Under the pieces are notes generated by a model. The model was not told the origin of the DNA, did no database searches, and was given only the letters and a program-made list of their open reading frames with translations. Of a stretch of 25,662 bases of DNA, positions 14,876-22,286 are shown piece by piece. This stretch comes from Firmicutes bacterium UBA6811. Its GTDB lineage: Bacteria; Bacillota; SHA-98; UBA4971. The position numbers and the translations under genes were made by a program. How positions within the stretch are numbered: position 1 is the first letter of the stretch; each line of letters opens with the position of its first letter. Where the stretch lies: positions 13,856-39,517 of the forward strand of contig DKEX01000028.1 in the NCBI GenBank assembly GCA_002452295.1, given 5' to 3'.

Positions 14876-16573
14876 TCAGAACAGGCCGACGATCTTCCCC
14901 TCGTCGTCGATGTCTACGTTCTCCGCGGCAGGATGCGCCGGGAGCCCCGGCATTGTCATCATCTGGCCGCACAGCGGCACCAGGAACCCTGCCCCGGCCG
15001 ACGCCCTCACCTCGCGCACGTTGAGCTTCCAGCCCTTTGGCGCGCCGCGCAATGCCGGGTCGTCGGAGAGCGAAAGCTGCGTCTTGGCGGTGCAGACGGG
15101 GAGGTGCCCGAGCCCCTGCCCCTCGATGACCCTGAGATCGCGCTCCGCGGTGCCGGTGTAAACCACGCCGTCGGCCCCGTAGATCTCGGTGGCCAGGCGC
15201 TCGATCTTCTCCTTGACCGGGAGGTCGAGGTCGTAGAGGAACCTGAAGTTCGCCCTCTCATGCTCCAGGGTATCAAGCACCGCCTCCGCAAGCTCGATGC
15301 CGCCCTCGCCGCCGCGCGCCACGACCTCGGAGATGGCCGATCGCACGCCAAGCTCCTCGCAGTGCCTGTGCAGGTACTCAAGCTCCTTCAGGTCGTCCGA
15401 CGGGAACCTGTTGATGGCCACCACGACCGGTAGCCCGAACCTCTGCGTCACGTTCGTGACGTGCTTATCCAGGTTCTCGCAGCCTCTCGCGAGGGCTTCC
15501 AGGTTCTTCTCGGCGAGCTTGCTCTTCGCCACGCCGCCATGATGGTGCAGCGCGCGCACGGAGGCGACGAGCACCACCACGTCAGGGCGCACGTCGGTTA
15601 TCCGGCATACTATGTCGAAGAACTTCTCCGCGCCCAGGTCCGCAGCGAACCCTCCCTCTGTGACCGCGTAGTCCGCAAGGCGGAGGGCTGTCTCGGTGGC
15701 CACGATGGAGTTGTTGCCGTACGCGATGTTGGCGAACGGCCCGCCATGCACGAACGCAGGCTGCCCTTCAAGAGTCTGGACGAGGTTGGGCCCGATGGCG
15801 TCCTTCATGATGACCGCCATGGCGCCCACGGCCTTGAGGTCCGCGGCCCGGACCGGGTTCCCATCATAAGTATAGGCCACCACGAGCCTTGCGAACCTGT
15901 CCTTCAGGTCAGAGAGCGAGCGCGACAGCCCCAGGCAGGCCATGATCTCGGATGCCACCGTGATGTCGAACCCGCTCTCCAGCGGAAAGCCGTTGGCCTT
16001 GCCGCCAAGGCCCACCACGATGCTGCGGAGCTGCCTGTCGCTGATGTCCATGACCCGGCGCCACACCACGCGCCTGGGGTCTATCCCGAGCTCGTTTCCC
16101 TGATGGATGTGGTTCTCCACCATGGCGGCAAGCAGGTTGTGGGCCGCTCCGACAGCGTGGATGTCGCCGGTGAAGTGGAGGTTGATGTCCTCCATGGGCA
16201 GCACCTGCGAGTACCCGCCGCCGGCCGCTCCGCCCTTGATGCCGAAGGTCGGCCCCAGCGAGGGCTCGCGAAGCGCCACCATGACCTTCTTGCCCAGCTT
16301 GCCCAGGGCCTGGGTCAGGCCCACCGCCGTGCAGGTCTTCCCCTCGCCGGCCGGCGTCGCCGTGATGGCCGTCGTGTAGATGAGCTTGCCGTAAGGACGG
16401 CTCTTCAGCCTCTGGATGGCCTCCAGGCTCACCTTGGCCTTGTACTTGCCGTAGAACTCGATGTCGTCCTCCGAAAGCCCGACCTTTGCCGCGATCCTTG
16501 CGATAGGCTCCAGCTTCGCAGCCTGCGCGATCTCGATGTCCGGAGGGATCCTGCCGTAAGCCGCTTCCGCCAT
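14876..16573 (-). CDS. fhs: Formate-tetrahydrofolate ligase
   Basis: Fhs makes 10-formyl-THF from formate, ATP and tetrahydrofolate, the ATP-spending first step of the methyl branch after CO2 reduction. The 565-aa protein is slightly longer than the usual 555-560 aa. The P-loop-like TPAGEGKT is at 73-80, and EPSLGPTFGIKGGAAGGGYSQV runs from about 103 to 124. The ATG at 16573 has AAAGGAG 9 bases upstream. Only two bases separate it from the nfnB stop, so fhs, nfnB and nfnA are almost certainly one transcript. The enzyme is cytoplasmic and usually tetrameric. Confidence 0.97.
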   Translation of the reverse strand: MAEAAYGRIPPDIEIAQAAKLEPIARIAAKVGLSEDDIEFYGKYKAKVSLEAIQRLKSRPYGKLIYTTAITATPAGEGKTCTAVGLTQALGKLGKKVMVALREPSLGPTFGIKGGAAGGGYSQVLPMEDINLHFTGDIHAVGAAHNLLAAMVENHIHQGNELGIDPRRVVWRRVMDISDRQLRSIVVGLGGKANGFPLESGFDITVASEIMACLGLSRSLSDLKDRFARLVVAYTYDGNPVRAADLKAVGAMAVIMKDAIGPNLVQTLEGQPAFVHGGPFANIAYGNNSIVATETALRLADYAVTEGGFAADLGAEKFFDIVCRITDVRPDVVVLVASVRALHHHGGVAKSKLAEKNLEALARGCENLDKHVTNVTQRFGLPVVVAINRFPSDDLKELEYLHRHCEELGVRSAISEVVARGGEGGIELAEAVLDTLEHERANFRFLYDLDLPVKEKIERLATEIYGADGVVYTGTAERDLRVIEGQGLGHLPVCTAKTQLSLSDDPALRGAPKGWKLNVREVRASAGAGFLVPLCGQMMTMPGLPAHPAAENVDIDDEGKIVGLF

Positions 16574-16575
16574 GG

Positions 16576-18006
16576 TCACTCGCTCCTTTCCCGTTTCGCA
16601 CGAACGAATCTGTCTATGCCGCGGGCGGCGACCTTGCCTGCCCCCATCGCCGCGATCACCGTGGCAGAACCGGTGACTATGTCCCCGCCGGCGAACACCC
16701 CTGGCACGCTCGTCTCGCCCGTATCCTCGTTGATCACCACGTTCCCGTGCCGCCCCACTCTCAACCCTGGCACGGCCCTGACGAGGAGCGGGTTCGGGTC
16801 GGTGCCCACCGCCGAGATCATCGTATCGATGTCCATGACGAACTCCGACCCCGGCACCGGGATGGGCCTCCGCCTGCCGCTCTCGTCGGCCTCGCCGAGC
16901 TCCATGCGGATGCACTCCATACCCCTGACCCAGCCTCGTTCATCCCCGAGCACCCTGGTGGGGTTTGTGAGGAGCATCAGATCAACCCCCTCCTCCTCGG
17001 CGTTCTCGATCTCCTCGAGCCTTGCGGGCATCTCCGCGCGCGACCGGCGGTAAACGATCGCGACCTTCTCCGCGCCCAGCCGAAGCGCGGTTCTCGCCGC
17101 ATCCATCGCTACGTTTCCTGCCCCCACCACGGCCACGCGCCTGCCCACTCGGATCGGCGTGTCATACTCGGGGAAAAGATAGGCCTTCATCAGGTTCGAG
17201 CGCGTGAGGAACTCGTTGGCGGAGTACACGCCGTTCAGGTTCTCTCCCGGGATCCCGAGGAAGTGCGGAAGCCCGGCGCCCGTGCCGAGAAAGATGGCAT
17301 CGAAGCCGTCCCGGAAGAGCTCATCGACGCTGACCGTCTTGCCTACAAGCGTGTTGACGCGCACCTCCACGCCGAGGCTCTTGACGTACTCCACCTCCTC
17401 GTCCACGATGGCCTTGGGGAGACGGAACTCGGGGATGCCGTAGCGCAGCACCCCGCCTGTCGAGTGAAGGGACTCGAAGAGCACCACGGAATAGCCCACC
17501 CTGGCGAGGTCCGCAGCACACGTGAGGCCCGCCGGGCCCGATCCAACCACCGCCACCTTGCCCGCCGCCCGGCTCGCCGCCCCGCTGCCGGGTCCCGACG
17601 CCGGCCCCGACCCCGCCGGGGCGCCGGAAGCCCTCTCGTAATCAGCGGCGAACCGCTCGAGGGCGCCGATGGCCACGGGCTTGCCCTTCTTACCCAGAGT
17701 ACACCTCTCCTCGCACTGCGTCTCCTGCGGGCACACGCGCCCGCATATCGCAGGCAGGCTGTTCTTTTCCTTGATGCTCCTGGCGGCCTCGACGAACTTG
17801 CCCTCTGCGATGAGCTTCACAAACGAGGGGATGTCCACCTCCACCGGGCATCCCGCTACACACGGCTTCTTCGGACAGGCGATGCACCGTTTCGCCTCCT
17901 CCACCGCCGCCTCTGCCGGGTACCCGAGCGCCACCTCGTTGAAATTGCGCACGCGCTCCCGCGAATCTTGCTTCGGCATAGCGTGCCTGTCTACTTTCGC
18001 TGGCAT
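16576..18006 (-). CDS. nfnB: NfnB-like large subunit of electron-bifurcating transhydrogenase
   Basis: NfnB with NfnA couples ferredoxin and NADH oxidation to reduction of two NADP+, or the reverse. The 476-aa protein has two N-terminal 4Fe-4S sets (C41/C44/C49/C53 and C88/C92/C98/C102). An FAD site VAVVGSGPAG (151-160) and an NADP(H) site VAVVGAGNVA (291-300) with YRRSRAEMPA (319-328) follow, then VFAGGDIVTG (437-446). An unusual Gly/Ala/Ser/Pro-rich linker (about 126-149) separates the iron-sulfur and FAD parts. I chose the ATG at 18006 because GGAGGG lies 6 bases before it; the ATG at 18012 would touch that site. It overlaps nfnA by 16 bases. A GltD role in glutamate synthesis is less likely given the nfnA partner. 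Confidence 0.93.
   Translation of the reverse strand: MPAKVDRHAMPKQDSRERVRNFNEVALGYPAEAAVEEAKRCIACPKKPCVAGCPVEVDIPSFVKLIAEGKFVEAARSIKEKNSLPAICGRVCPQETQCEERCTLGKKGKPVAIGALERFAADYERASGAPAGSGPASGPGSGAASRAAGKVAVVGSGPAGLTCAADLARVGYSVVLFESLHSTGGVLRYGIPEFRLPKAIVDEEVEYVKSLGVEVRVNTLVGKTVSVDELFRDGFDAIFLGTGAGLPHFLGIPGENLNGVYSANEFLTRSNLMKAYLFPEYDTPIRVGRRVAVVGAGNVAMDAARTALRLGAEKVAIVYRRSRAEMPARLEEIENAEEEGVDLMLLTNPTRVLGDERGWVRGMECIRMELGEADESGRRRPIPVPGSEFVMDIDTMISAVGTDPNPLLVRAVPGLRVGRHGNVVINEDTGETSVPGVFAGGDIVTGSATVIAAMGAGKVAARGIDRFVRAKRERSE
17610..17625. repeat. GC palindromic core inside the nfnB linker
   Basis: A plus-strand run of ACCCCGCC followed by GGGGCGCC lies in the part of nfnB encoding its Gly/Ala/Ser/Pro-rich linker. 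It matches the core of the elements at 14784 and 6641 apart from one missing central base. It may be chance in GC-rich low-complexity sequence. Confidence 0.3.
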
Positions 18007-18842
18007 CTGCATCCCTCCGCATGTGCCTGGTACCGCTCCATGGCCAGCTTCTCCTCGGCCACAAACCGCGTCTGCCTGGCCATAAGCTCGTCGAAATCCA
18101 CCTTGTGCCCGTCGAACGCGGGGCCCTCGACGCACGAGAACATCGTCTTGCCGTCAACGGTCACGCGGCACGACCCGCACATCCCCGTGCCGTCAACCAT
18201 AATTGCGTTCAAGCTTACAATCGTTTTCACGCCGAACTCGGCCGTGACCTTGCAGGTCGCGCGCATCATGGGCAGCGGCCCGATGGCGACGACCTCGTCG
18301 GGGCGAAGGCCGCCCGCGAGAAGGTCACGAAGAAGCCCGGTCACAAACCCGTGGTAGCCGAAGCTGCCGTCGTCGGTGCTGTAGTGAACCTCGTCGCTCA
18401 CCGCTTCCATTCTGTCCTTGAAGATCAACATATCCTTCGTCTGGGCGCCGATGAGCGATATCACCCTCGTGCCAAGCTGATGAAAGGCCCTGGCCTCGGG
18501 GTATATGGGCGCGACTCCCACTCCACCCGCGACGCACACGACGGTGTGGAGGCGCCTTATGTCCCTGGGCGCCCCGAGGGGCCCGACGATGTCGAGGATG
18601 GCATCGCCCTCCTCGAAGGCTCCCAGCTCGCAGGTGCTCTTGCCGACCTCCTGGAATACCATGGTGATGGTCCCCGCCTCCGGGTCGCTGTCTGCGATGG
18701 TAAGCGGGATCCGCTCCCCCAGCTCGTGAGCGCGGAGGACGAAAAAGTGCCCCGGGAGGGCGTGCGAGGCGATCTCCGGCGCCTTCACGACGAATAGCTT
18801 GATCTTCGGAGCCAGCTCCTCCTTCTCGATGATCGTGTGCAT
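17991..18842 (-). CDS. nfnA: NfnA-like small subunit of electron-bifurcating transhydrogenase
   Basis: NfnA is the ferredoxin-NADP reductase/PyrK-type subunit that binds FAD, NAD(H) and a [2Fe-2S] cluster. The 283-aa protein has an FAD-binding barrel at the start and the nucleotide-binding CVAGGVGVAPIYPEA at 103-117. The cluster motif is DGTGMCGSCRV (217-227) plus FSCVEG. The ligands C222, C225 and C237 are visible, and D217 stands where a fourth ligand would be. The tail ends in CRC (278-280). AGGGGGAG lies 2 bases before the ATG at 18842. It overlaps nfnB by 16 bases and follows a 129-base gap with a strong leader hairpin. Confidence 0.94.
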   Translation of the reverse strand: MHTIIEKEELAPKIKLFVVKAPEIASHALPGHFFVLRAHELGERIPLTIADSDPEAGTITMVFQEVGKSTCELGAFEEGDAILDIVGPLGAPRDIRRLHTVVCVAGGVGVAPIYPEARAFHQLGTRVISLIGAQTKDMLIFKDRMEAVSDEVHYSTDDGSFGYHGFVTGLLRDLLAGGLRPDEVVAIGPLPMMRATCKVTAEFGVKTIVSLNAIMVDGTGMCGSCRVTVDGKTMFSCVEGPAFDGHKVDFDELMARQTRFVAEEKLAMERYQAHAEGCRCQRK

Positions 18843-18866
18843 CTCTCTCCCCCTTGTCGCTCGTAC

Positions 18867-18897
18867 CAGGCCGCAGCGCCTTCGGCGCTGCGGCCTG
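18867..18897 (-). other. Strong 14-bp leader hairpin upstream of nfnA
   Basis: CAGGCCGCAGCGCC (18867-18880) and GGCGCTGCGGCCTG (18884-18897) are perfect inverted repeats with a 3-base loop, the most stable hairpin I see in the window. It ends 25 bases upstream of the nfnA ATG. On the minus strand it is followed by GTACGAGCGAC, not a U-tract, so termination after maoC would need a factor. It may instead protect or expose the start of the nfnA-nfnB-fhs message. Confidence 0.7.
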
Positions 18898-18971
18898 CTG
18901 GTTTCCCCAGACCGTCTATTACATTCGTCAGACTTCCTGCTATTCCTTGTGGATGCACTAAACTCGCAAAC
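18898..18971 (-). promoter_or_regulatory. AT-richer gap, candidate nfnA-nfnB-fhs promoter
   Basis: This short stretch between the maoC stop and the nfnA leader hairpin is AT-richer than its surroundings. On the minus strand it contains TGTAAT (near 18919-18924), five of six matches to a -10 box. I see no good -35 at normal spacing, so this is only a candidate. Confidence 0.3.
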
Positions 18972-19457
18972 TCACGGGTAATCTTCAAACGCGTAACTTA
19001 ACACCGACGGCACTTTCGGAGGAGGCATCACCTCCGACTTGCCCGTCACCACGAGCTCCCCGTTCTGGTTGCGCGCGGTTGTCCGCACGACCACCCTGTT
19101 CTCGCGCTCCCGGACCTCGATGACCTCGATCTCCGTGGTTATCACGTCGCCGCGCTTCGCGGGGGCGACGAAGTTGAAGTGCTGGGACACGGTGATGGTG
19201 CCCCTGCCCGGAAGAACCGTGCTGATGCCGGCCACAATGAGCCCGGCCAGCAGAATCCCGGGCACTATCGGCTCGCGAAACCTCGTCCTCGACGCATACT
19301 CGGAGTCCACGTAGATGGGGTTGAAGTCGCCCGTGATCCCCATGTACAGGTAGATGTCCTGCTCGGTGATGGTCTTACTGAACGTCCCGACATCTCCCAC
19401 CCGCAACTGGTCTATGGTCTTGCCGAGCCTTCTCGCTCCGGAGGATGCCTCGGACAT
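18972..19457 (-). CDS. MaoC-family hotdog-fold protein with altered catalytic residue
   Basis: The 161-aa protein matches the MaoC/(R)-specific enoyl-CoA hydratase family (PhaJ-like). The hydratase motif normally reads DxNPxH; here it is DFNPIY at residues 44-49, so Asp44 is kept but the catalytic His is Tyr49. The following VDSEYASRTRFREPIVPGILLAGLI block and the central QHFNFVAPAKRGD are typical. Hydration of a 2-enoyl-CoA is therefore uncertain; acyl-CoA binding or another hotdog function is possible. The ATG at 19457 has a GGAGG-rich site upstream (minus strand of about 19461-19476). It lies between acsE and nfnA, with 172- and 129-base gaps. Confidence 0.87.
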   Translation of the reverse strand: MSEASSGARRLGKTIDQLRVGDVGTFSKTITEQDIYLYMGITGDFNPIYVDSEYASRTRFREPIVPGILLAGLIVAGISTVLPGRGTITVSQHFNFVAPAKRGDVITTEIEVIEVRERENRVVVRTTARNQNGELVVTGKSEVMPPPKVPSVLSYAFEDYP

Positions 19458-19478
19458 CGGCCTACCCCCCTTCCTCCA

Positions 19479-19490
19479 CGAAACGTTTCG
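19479..19490. promoter_or_regulatory. 12-bp perfect palindrome upstream of maoC
   Basis: CGAAACGTTTCG is a perfect palindrome that ends 22 bases upstream of the maoC start, just before the ribosome site. Its form suits a dimeric repressor operator. The regulator is unknown and binding is an inference. Confidence 0.4.
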
Positions 19491-19577
19491 AGTCCCGGCA
19501 GTCCCCGTTGCCTGCGCTAGAGGTCCGCTCCAAAACCCTTCGTTCTTCAGTGGACGCGATTCTTACACGCCATCTAT

Positions 19578-19598
19578 CAGGGCGCACAGGACGCCCTG
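19578..19598 (-). other. GC hairpin downstream of acsE
   Basis: CAGGGCG (19578-19584) and CGCCCTG (19592-19598) form a 7-bp stem with a 7-base loop, about 30 bases after the acsE stop. No U-tract follows. It could mark the 3-prime end of the acs transcript, but as a terminator it is weak. Confidence 0.35.
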
Positions 19599-19629
19599 GC
19601 CGGCCCAAGGTGCCTTTTGAAGCAGGCTT

Positions 19630-20427
19630 CTAGCCAGCGTGCGCCCTTCGCGCCACCTCCAGGTACGAATCGCAGTATACCTCCCTGTTCAGGAGGATGT
19701 TTGCCGTGGCCACGACGTCCATGAGGTCCTGGTCGGTCACGTCGAGGATGGCGGCGTCCAGGCCGCACGCCATGGCCATCGAAAGGAACGTCCTGTTCAC
19801 GAGGCTCCGGTTCTTCGACTTCTGGGATACGTTGCTCAGCCCCACCAACGTGCTGGGCGGCGGGTCGGCAAGCAGGCGCACCTGCCTCAGGGTCTCCAGC
19901 ACCTCGGGGGCGTGCTCCTGCGCCACCGCCACCGGCAAGATCAGGGGGTCGATGAAAAGGTCCTGCGGGCCTATCCCATACTCATCAGCGGCGGCCACGA
20001 TCTCCATGGCTATCGCGGTCCTGTCGTTTGCGTCCTTGGGCACCCCCTTCTCATTCATGGCAAGGCCTATGACCTGGGCGCCGTACTCTTTCGCCAGGGG
20101 CAGGATGGTGTCCAGCTTCGCCCTCTCGCCGGTGGTCGAGTTGATGAGGGCCCGGCCCCTGTGTGCGGCGAGGCCTGCTTCGAGGGCCTTTACATTCATT
20201 GTATCAATGGAGATCGCGGTGTCAACCACCTCCTGGGCGGTGCGGACGAGCCAGCCCATGACCTTTTCCGGATCATCAACGGCAGGTCCGGTGTTCACGT
20301 CGAGGAAATGTGCCCCGGCCCTTGCTTGCGCTATCGCCAGGGCGTGAATGGGTTCCGGGTTCCGCTCGGCAATCGCCCGGCCCACATCGCGGAAGAGGCC
20401 GTTGATTCTCTCTCCTATCAGGATCAT
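19630..20427 (-). CDS. acsE: Methyltetrahydrofolate:corrinoid iron-sulfur protein methyltransferase
   Basis: AcsE transfers the methyl group of 5-methyl-THF to Co(I) of the corrinoid iron-sulfur protein AcsCD, joining the folate branch to acetyl-CoA synthesis. The 265-aa TIM-barrel protein opens with ILIGERING. It keeps the folate-site residues that I recall from Moorella AcsE at the same numbers: Asp75 (SIDTMN), Asn96 (LINST), Asp160 (FIDPLILP) and Asn199 (GLSNVSQ). The ATG at 20427 overlaps the acsD TGA in an ATGA junction, a sign of tight translational coupling. It is the last gene of the acs cluster. Confidence 0.97.
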   Translation of the reverse strand: MILIGERINGLFRDVGRAIAERNPEPIHALAIAQARAGAHFLDVNTGPAVDDPEKVMGWLVRTAQEVVDTAISIDTMNVKALEAGLAAHRGRALINSTTGERAKLDTILPLAKEYGAQVIGLAMNEKGVPKDANDRTAIAMEIVAAADEYGIGPQDLFIDPLILPVAVAQEHAPEVLETLRQVRLLADPPPSTLVGLSNVSQKSKNRSLVNRTFLSMAMACGLDAAILDVTDQDLMDVVATANILLNREVYCDSYLEVARRAHAG

Positions 20428-21398
20428 GCCACACCCTCCCCGCTCGTCACGAGTTCATCGATGTGCTCTCTGAGAGCCTTCGCCGCCTCCGGGTGGCGCA
20501 CCACGAGTATATCGGCGCCGGCCTGAAGGAGCGTGGTGGCTGTCATGAGCTCCCAGGCCACGCCGCGCGCGCGCTGCGGACCCCATTCCGGGACCGCATC
20601 GTCGGGCTCCCTGGCCTCCTTTGCCCGCCACGCCTCCTGACCCACGAACGTGATCACGGGCATCGCGAGCATCTTGTCTCCCTGCAGCGACCCCAGGCGC
20701 ACCCTCTCCATTATCGAGTAGCAGTACTCTATGCCGTACCCGAGCGCGCCGCTCATGGGGTCGATGATGATCTTGTCTGGGGCGAGCCCCATCTCGGTGA
20801 TGAGGATGTTGAGCTGCTTCGCGATGTTTATGTCCAGCGGTGACTGGGCGATTATGTTGTGCCCGTTCACCACGCAGGTGGCCACAAGGGACTTGTAGTT
20901 CTCCTGCTTCGCTATGCCCATAAGGCAGTTCTCCCCGGCGGCGGCCTCACCCACCGCAGGCATCACCTCGTTGTCCCTGTCCGGGTCGCCGCAGCCTATG
21001 ATGATGAGCGGCACGTCCACCGCGGACAGCACCGACCTTACGACCGCCTGGGCCTCGGCGGCACCTGTGTTCCCCCTGTCGGGGTCGCACGAGGCGAGCC
21101 TCAGCATCACGAGATCCGCGCCGTACTCCCCGGCGCACTTCCGGGCCCACGCTGCGGGGTCCGACAGCACGTCTGCGTAGGGCTCCCGGAGAACCTCGGG
21201 CCATTCCTCGGGCGCGATGTCCCAGACCTCCAGCGCGATACTGGGTCGATTCGGCGTCTCGCCCTCGAAGTGGAGGAAGGGCAGCCCCGTCTCGCCTCCA
21301 ACCGTCACGGAGCGGGCCCTCGTGCCCCCGTGCTCGTGCGTTGCGCCTATGGTGACTTCACGTACTTTGCCGGTCCACTTTTCCCTGAGAAGCTCCAC
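20424..21398 (-). CDS. acsD: Corrinoid iron-sulfur protein small subunit
   Basis: AcsD is the TIM-barrel subunit that with AcsC forms the corrinoid iron-sulfur protein, the methyl carrier between AcsE and acetyl-CoA synthase. From a GTG at 21398 the product is 324 aa, the usual size. The frame is open further upstream, but GAGGAGGG lies 10 bases before this GTG and ELLREKWTGKV fits the family start. Recognisable blocks include GATHEHGGTRARSVTVGGE, IIIGCGDPDRDNEV and IIDPMSGALGYGIEYCYSIMER. It is 73 bases after cooC and overlaps acsE by 4 bases. Confidence 0.96.
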   Translation of the reverse strand: MELLREKWTGKVREVTIGATHEHGGTRARSVTVGGETGLPFLHFEGETPNRPSIALEVWDIAPEEWPEVLREPYADVLSDPAAWARKCAGEYGADLVMLRLASCDPDRGNTGAAEAQAVVRSVLSAVDVPLIIIGCGDPDRDNEVMPAVGEAAAGENCLMGIAKQENYKSLVATCVVNGHNIIAQSPLDINIAKQLNILITEMGLAPDKIIIDPMSGALGYGIEYCYSIMERVRLGSLQGDKMLAMPVITFVGQEAWRAKEAREPDDAVPEWGPQRARGVAWELMTATTLLQAGADILVVRHPEAAKALREHIDELVTSGEGVA

Positions 21399-21471
21399 CT
21401 TACCCCGTCCCTCCTCTCGAACCCTTCCGAAAGTCAGCAGCACATCAGCACATCACTTGCGCGCCTCGAGA

Positions 21472-22236
21472 CTAGCGACACACCCCGAGCTTCTCGAATA
21501 TCGCCTCGGCCCCGAGCACGGCGGGCGACGAGGCTGGAAGCTCCACGAAAGGGCGCCCGGCCATGTCGAACTCGGCAACGGCCGGGTCATACGGCACCAC
21601 GCCGAGAAGGCTCATTCCCGCCCCGCGGATCTCCTCCTGGAGGGTGCCCTCCAGCCTTCCCGCAGGAGCCCTCGTCACTACCAGGTGCCTCTCTCCTATC
21701 CTCGTCTTCAGGCGTCTGGCGAGATGGTCGATGCGGGACGCAGCCGCGAGGCCCCGGACCGTCGGGTCGCTCGTCACGAGAAGCACGTCCACGCTCTCGG
21801 TGGTCCGCCGGCTCAGGTGCTCGAGACCCGCCTCGTTGTCCATCACCACGAACCTGTACCCTCCCGAAAGCTCATCCATGAAGTGACGGAGGAGGTTGTT
21901 GGCGTAGCAGTAACAGCCTGGCCCCTCCGGCCCCCCCATGACGAGAAGGTCAATCCCCCTCCCCTCCACCATCGCCGCGTGGAGGCGGTACTCGATGTAC
22001 ATCTCCTTCGTCACGGCCGGCGACCCGATCTTCTGCGGCGACGCCGCCTCTTCCAGGAGCTCGGCGATGGTGACCTCCGGCCGCATCCCGAGGGTCTCCC
22101 CAAGGTTTGCGTTGGGATCGGCGTCTACGCCGAGTATCGGCCCGCCGCCGTGCTCGCGGAGATACCTGATGAGCAGCGACGCGAGGGTGGTCTTTCCTGT
22201 GCCGCCTTTCCCTGCAATAGCTACTGTGAATGCCAC
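21472..22236 (-). CDS. cooC: CooC-type nickel-insertion ATPase for CODH/ACS
   Basis: CooC/AcsF is a MinD-like ATPase that helps load nickel into carbon monoxide dehydrogenase/acetyl-CoA synthase. The 254-aa protein starts FTVAIAGKGGTGKTT with the deviant Walker A at 9-17. DADPNANLGE is at 38-47, and MDNEAG (132-137) follows the second strand. CYC (Cys108 and Cys110) is the conserved CxC metal-binding pair of the dimer. The GTG at 22236 starts the conserved sequence; an ATG at 22284 would add 16 residues with no family support and lies too close to its own possible ribosome site. It lies 50 bases after the RACo gene, in the usual acs order. Confidence 0.93.
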   Translation of the reverse strand: MAFTVAIAGKGGTGKTTLASLLIRYLREHGGGPILGVDADPNANLGETLGMRPEVTIAELLEEAASPQKIGSPAVTKEMYIEYRLHAAMVEGRGIDLLVMGGPEGPGCYCYANNLLRHFMDELSGGYRFVVMDNEAGLEHLSRRTTESVDVLLVTSDPTVRGLAAASRIDHLARRLKTRIGERHLVVTRAPAGRLEGTLQEEIRGAGMSLLGVVPYDPAVAEFDMAGRPFVELPASSPAVLGAEAIFEKLGVCR

Positions 22237-22286
22237 CTGTGCGATCTCACTCCCTGCAGACCAGCGTATTTTCCTCTCGCGCATCC

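Noticed and set aside
15461..18357. Two long plus-strand open frames (530 and 536 codons) over fhs, nfnB and nfnA
   Set aside because: Both are antisense to genes with strong motifs, and neither shows a domain, ribosome site or sensible composition.
22237..22284. Earlier ATG start for cooC at 22284
   Set aside because: It adds residues not seen in the family and its possible ribosome site is too close; the GTG at 22236 begins the typical FTVAIAGKGG sequence.
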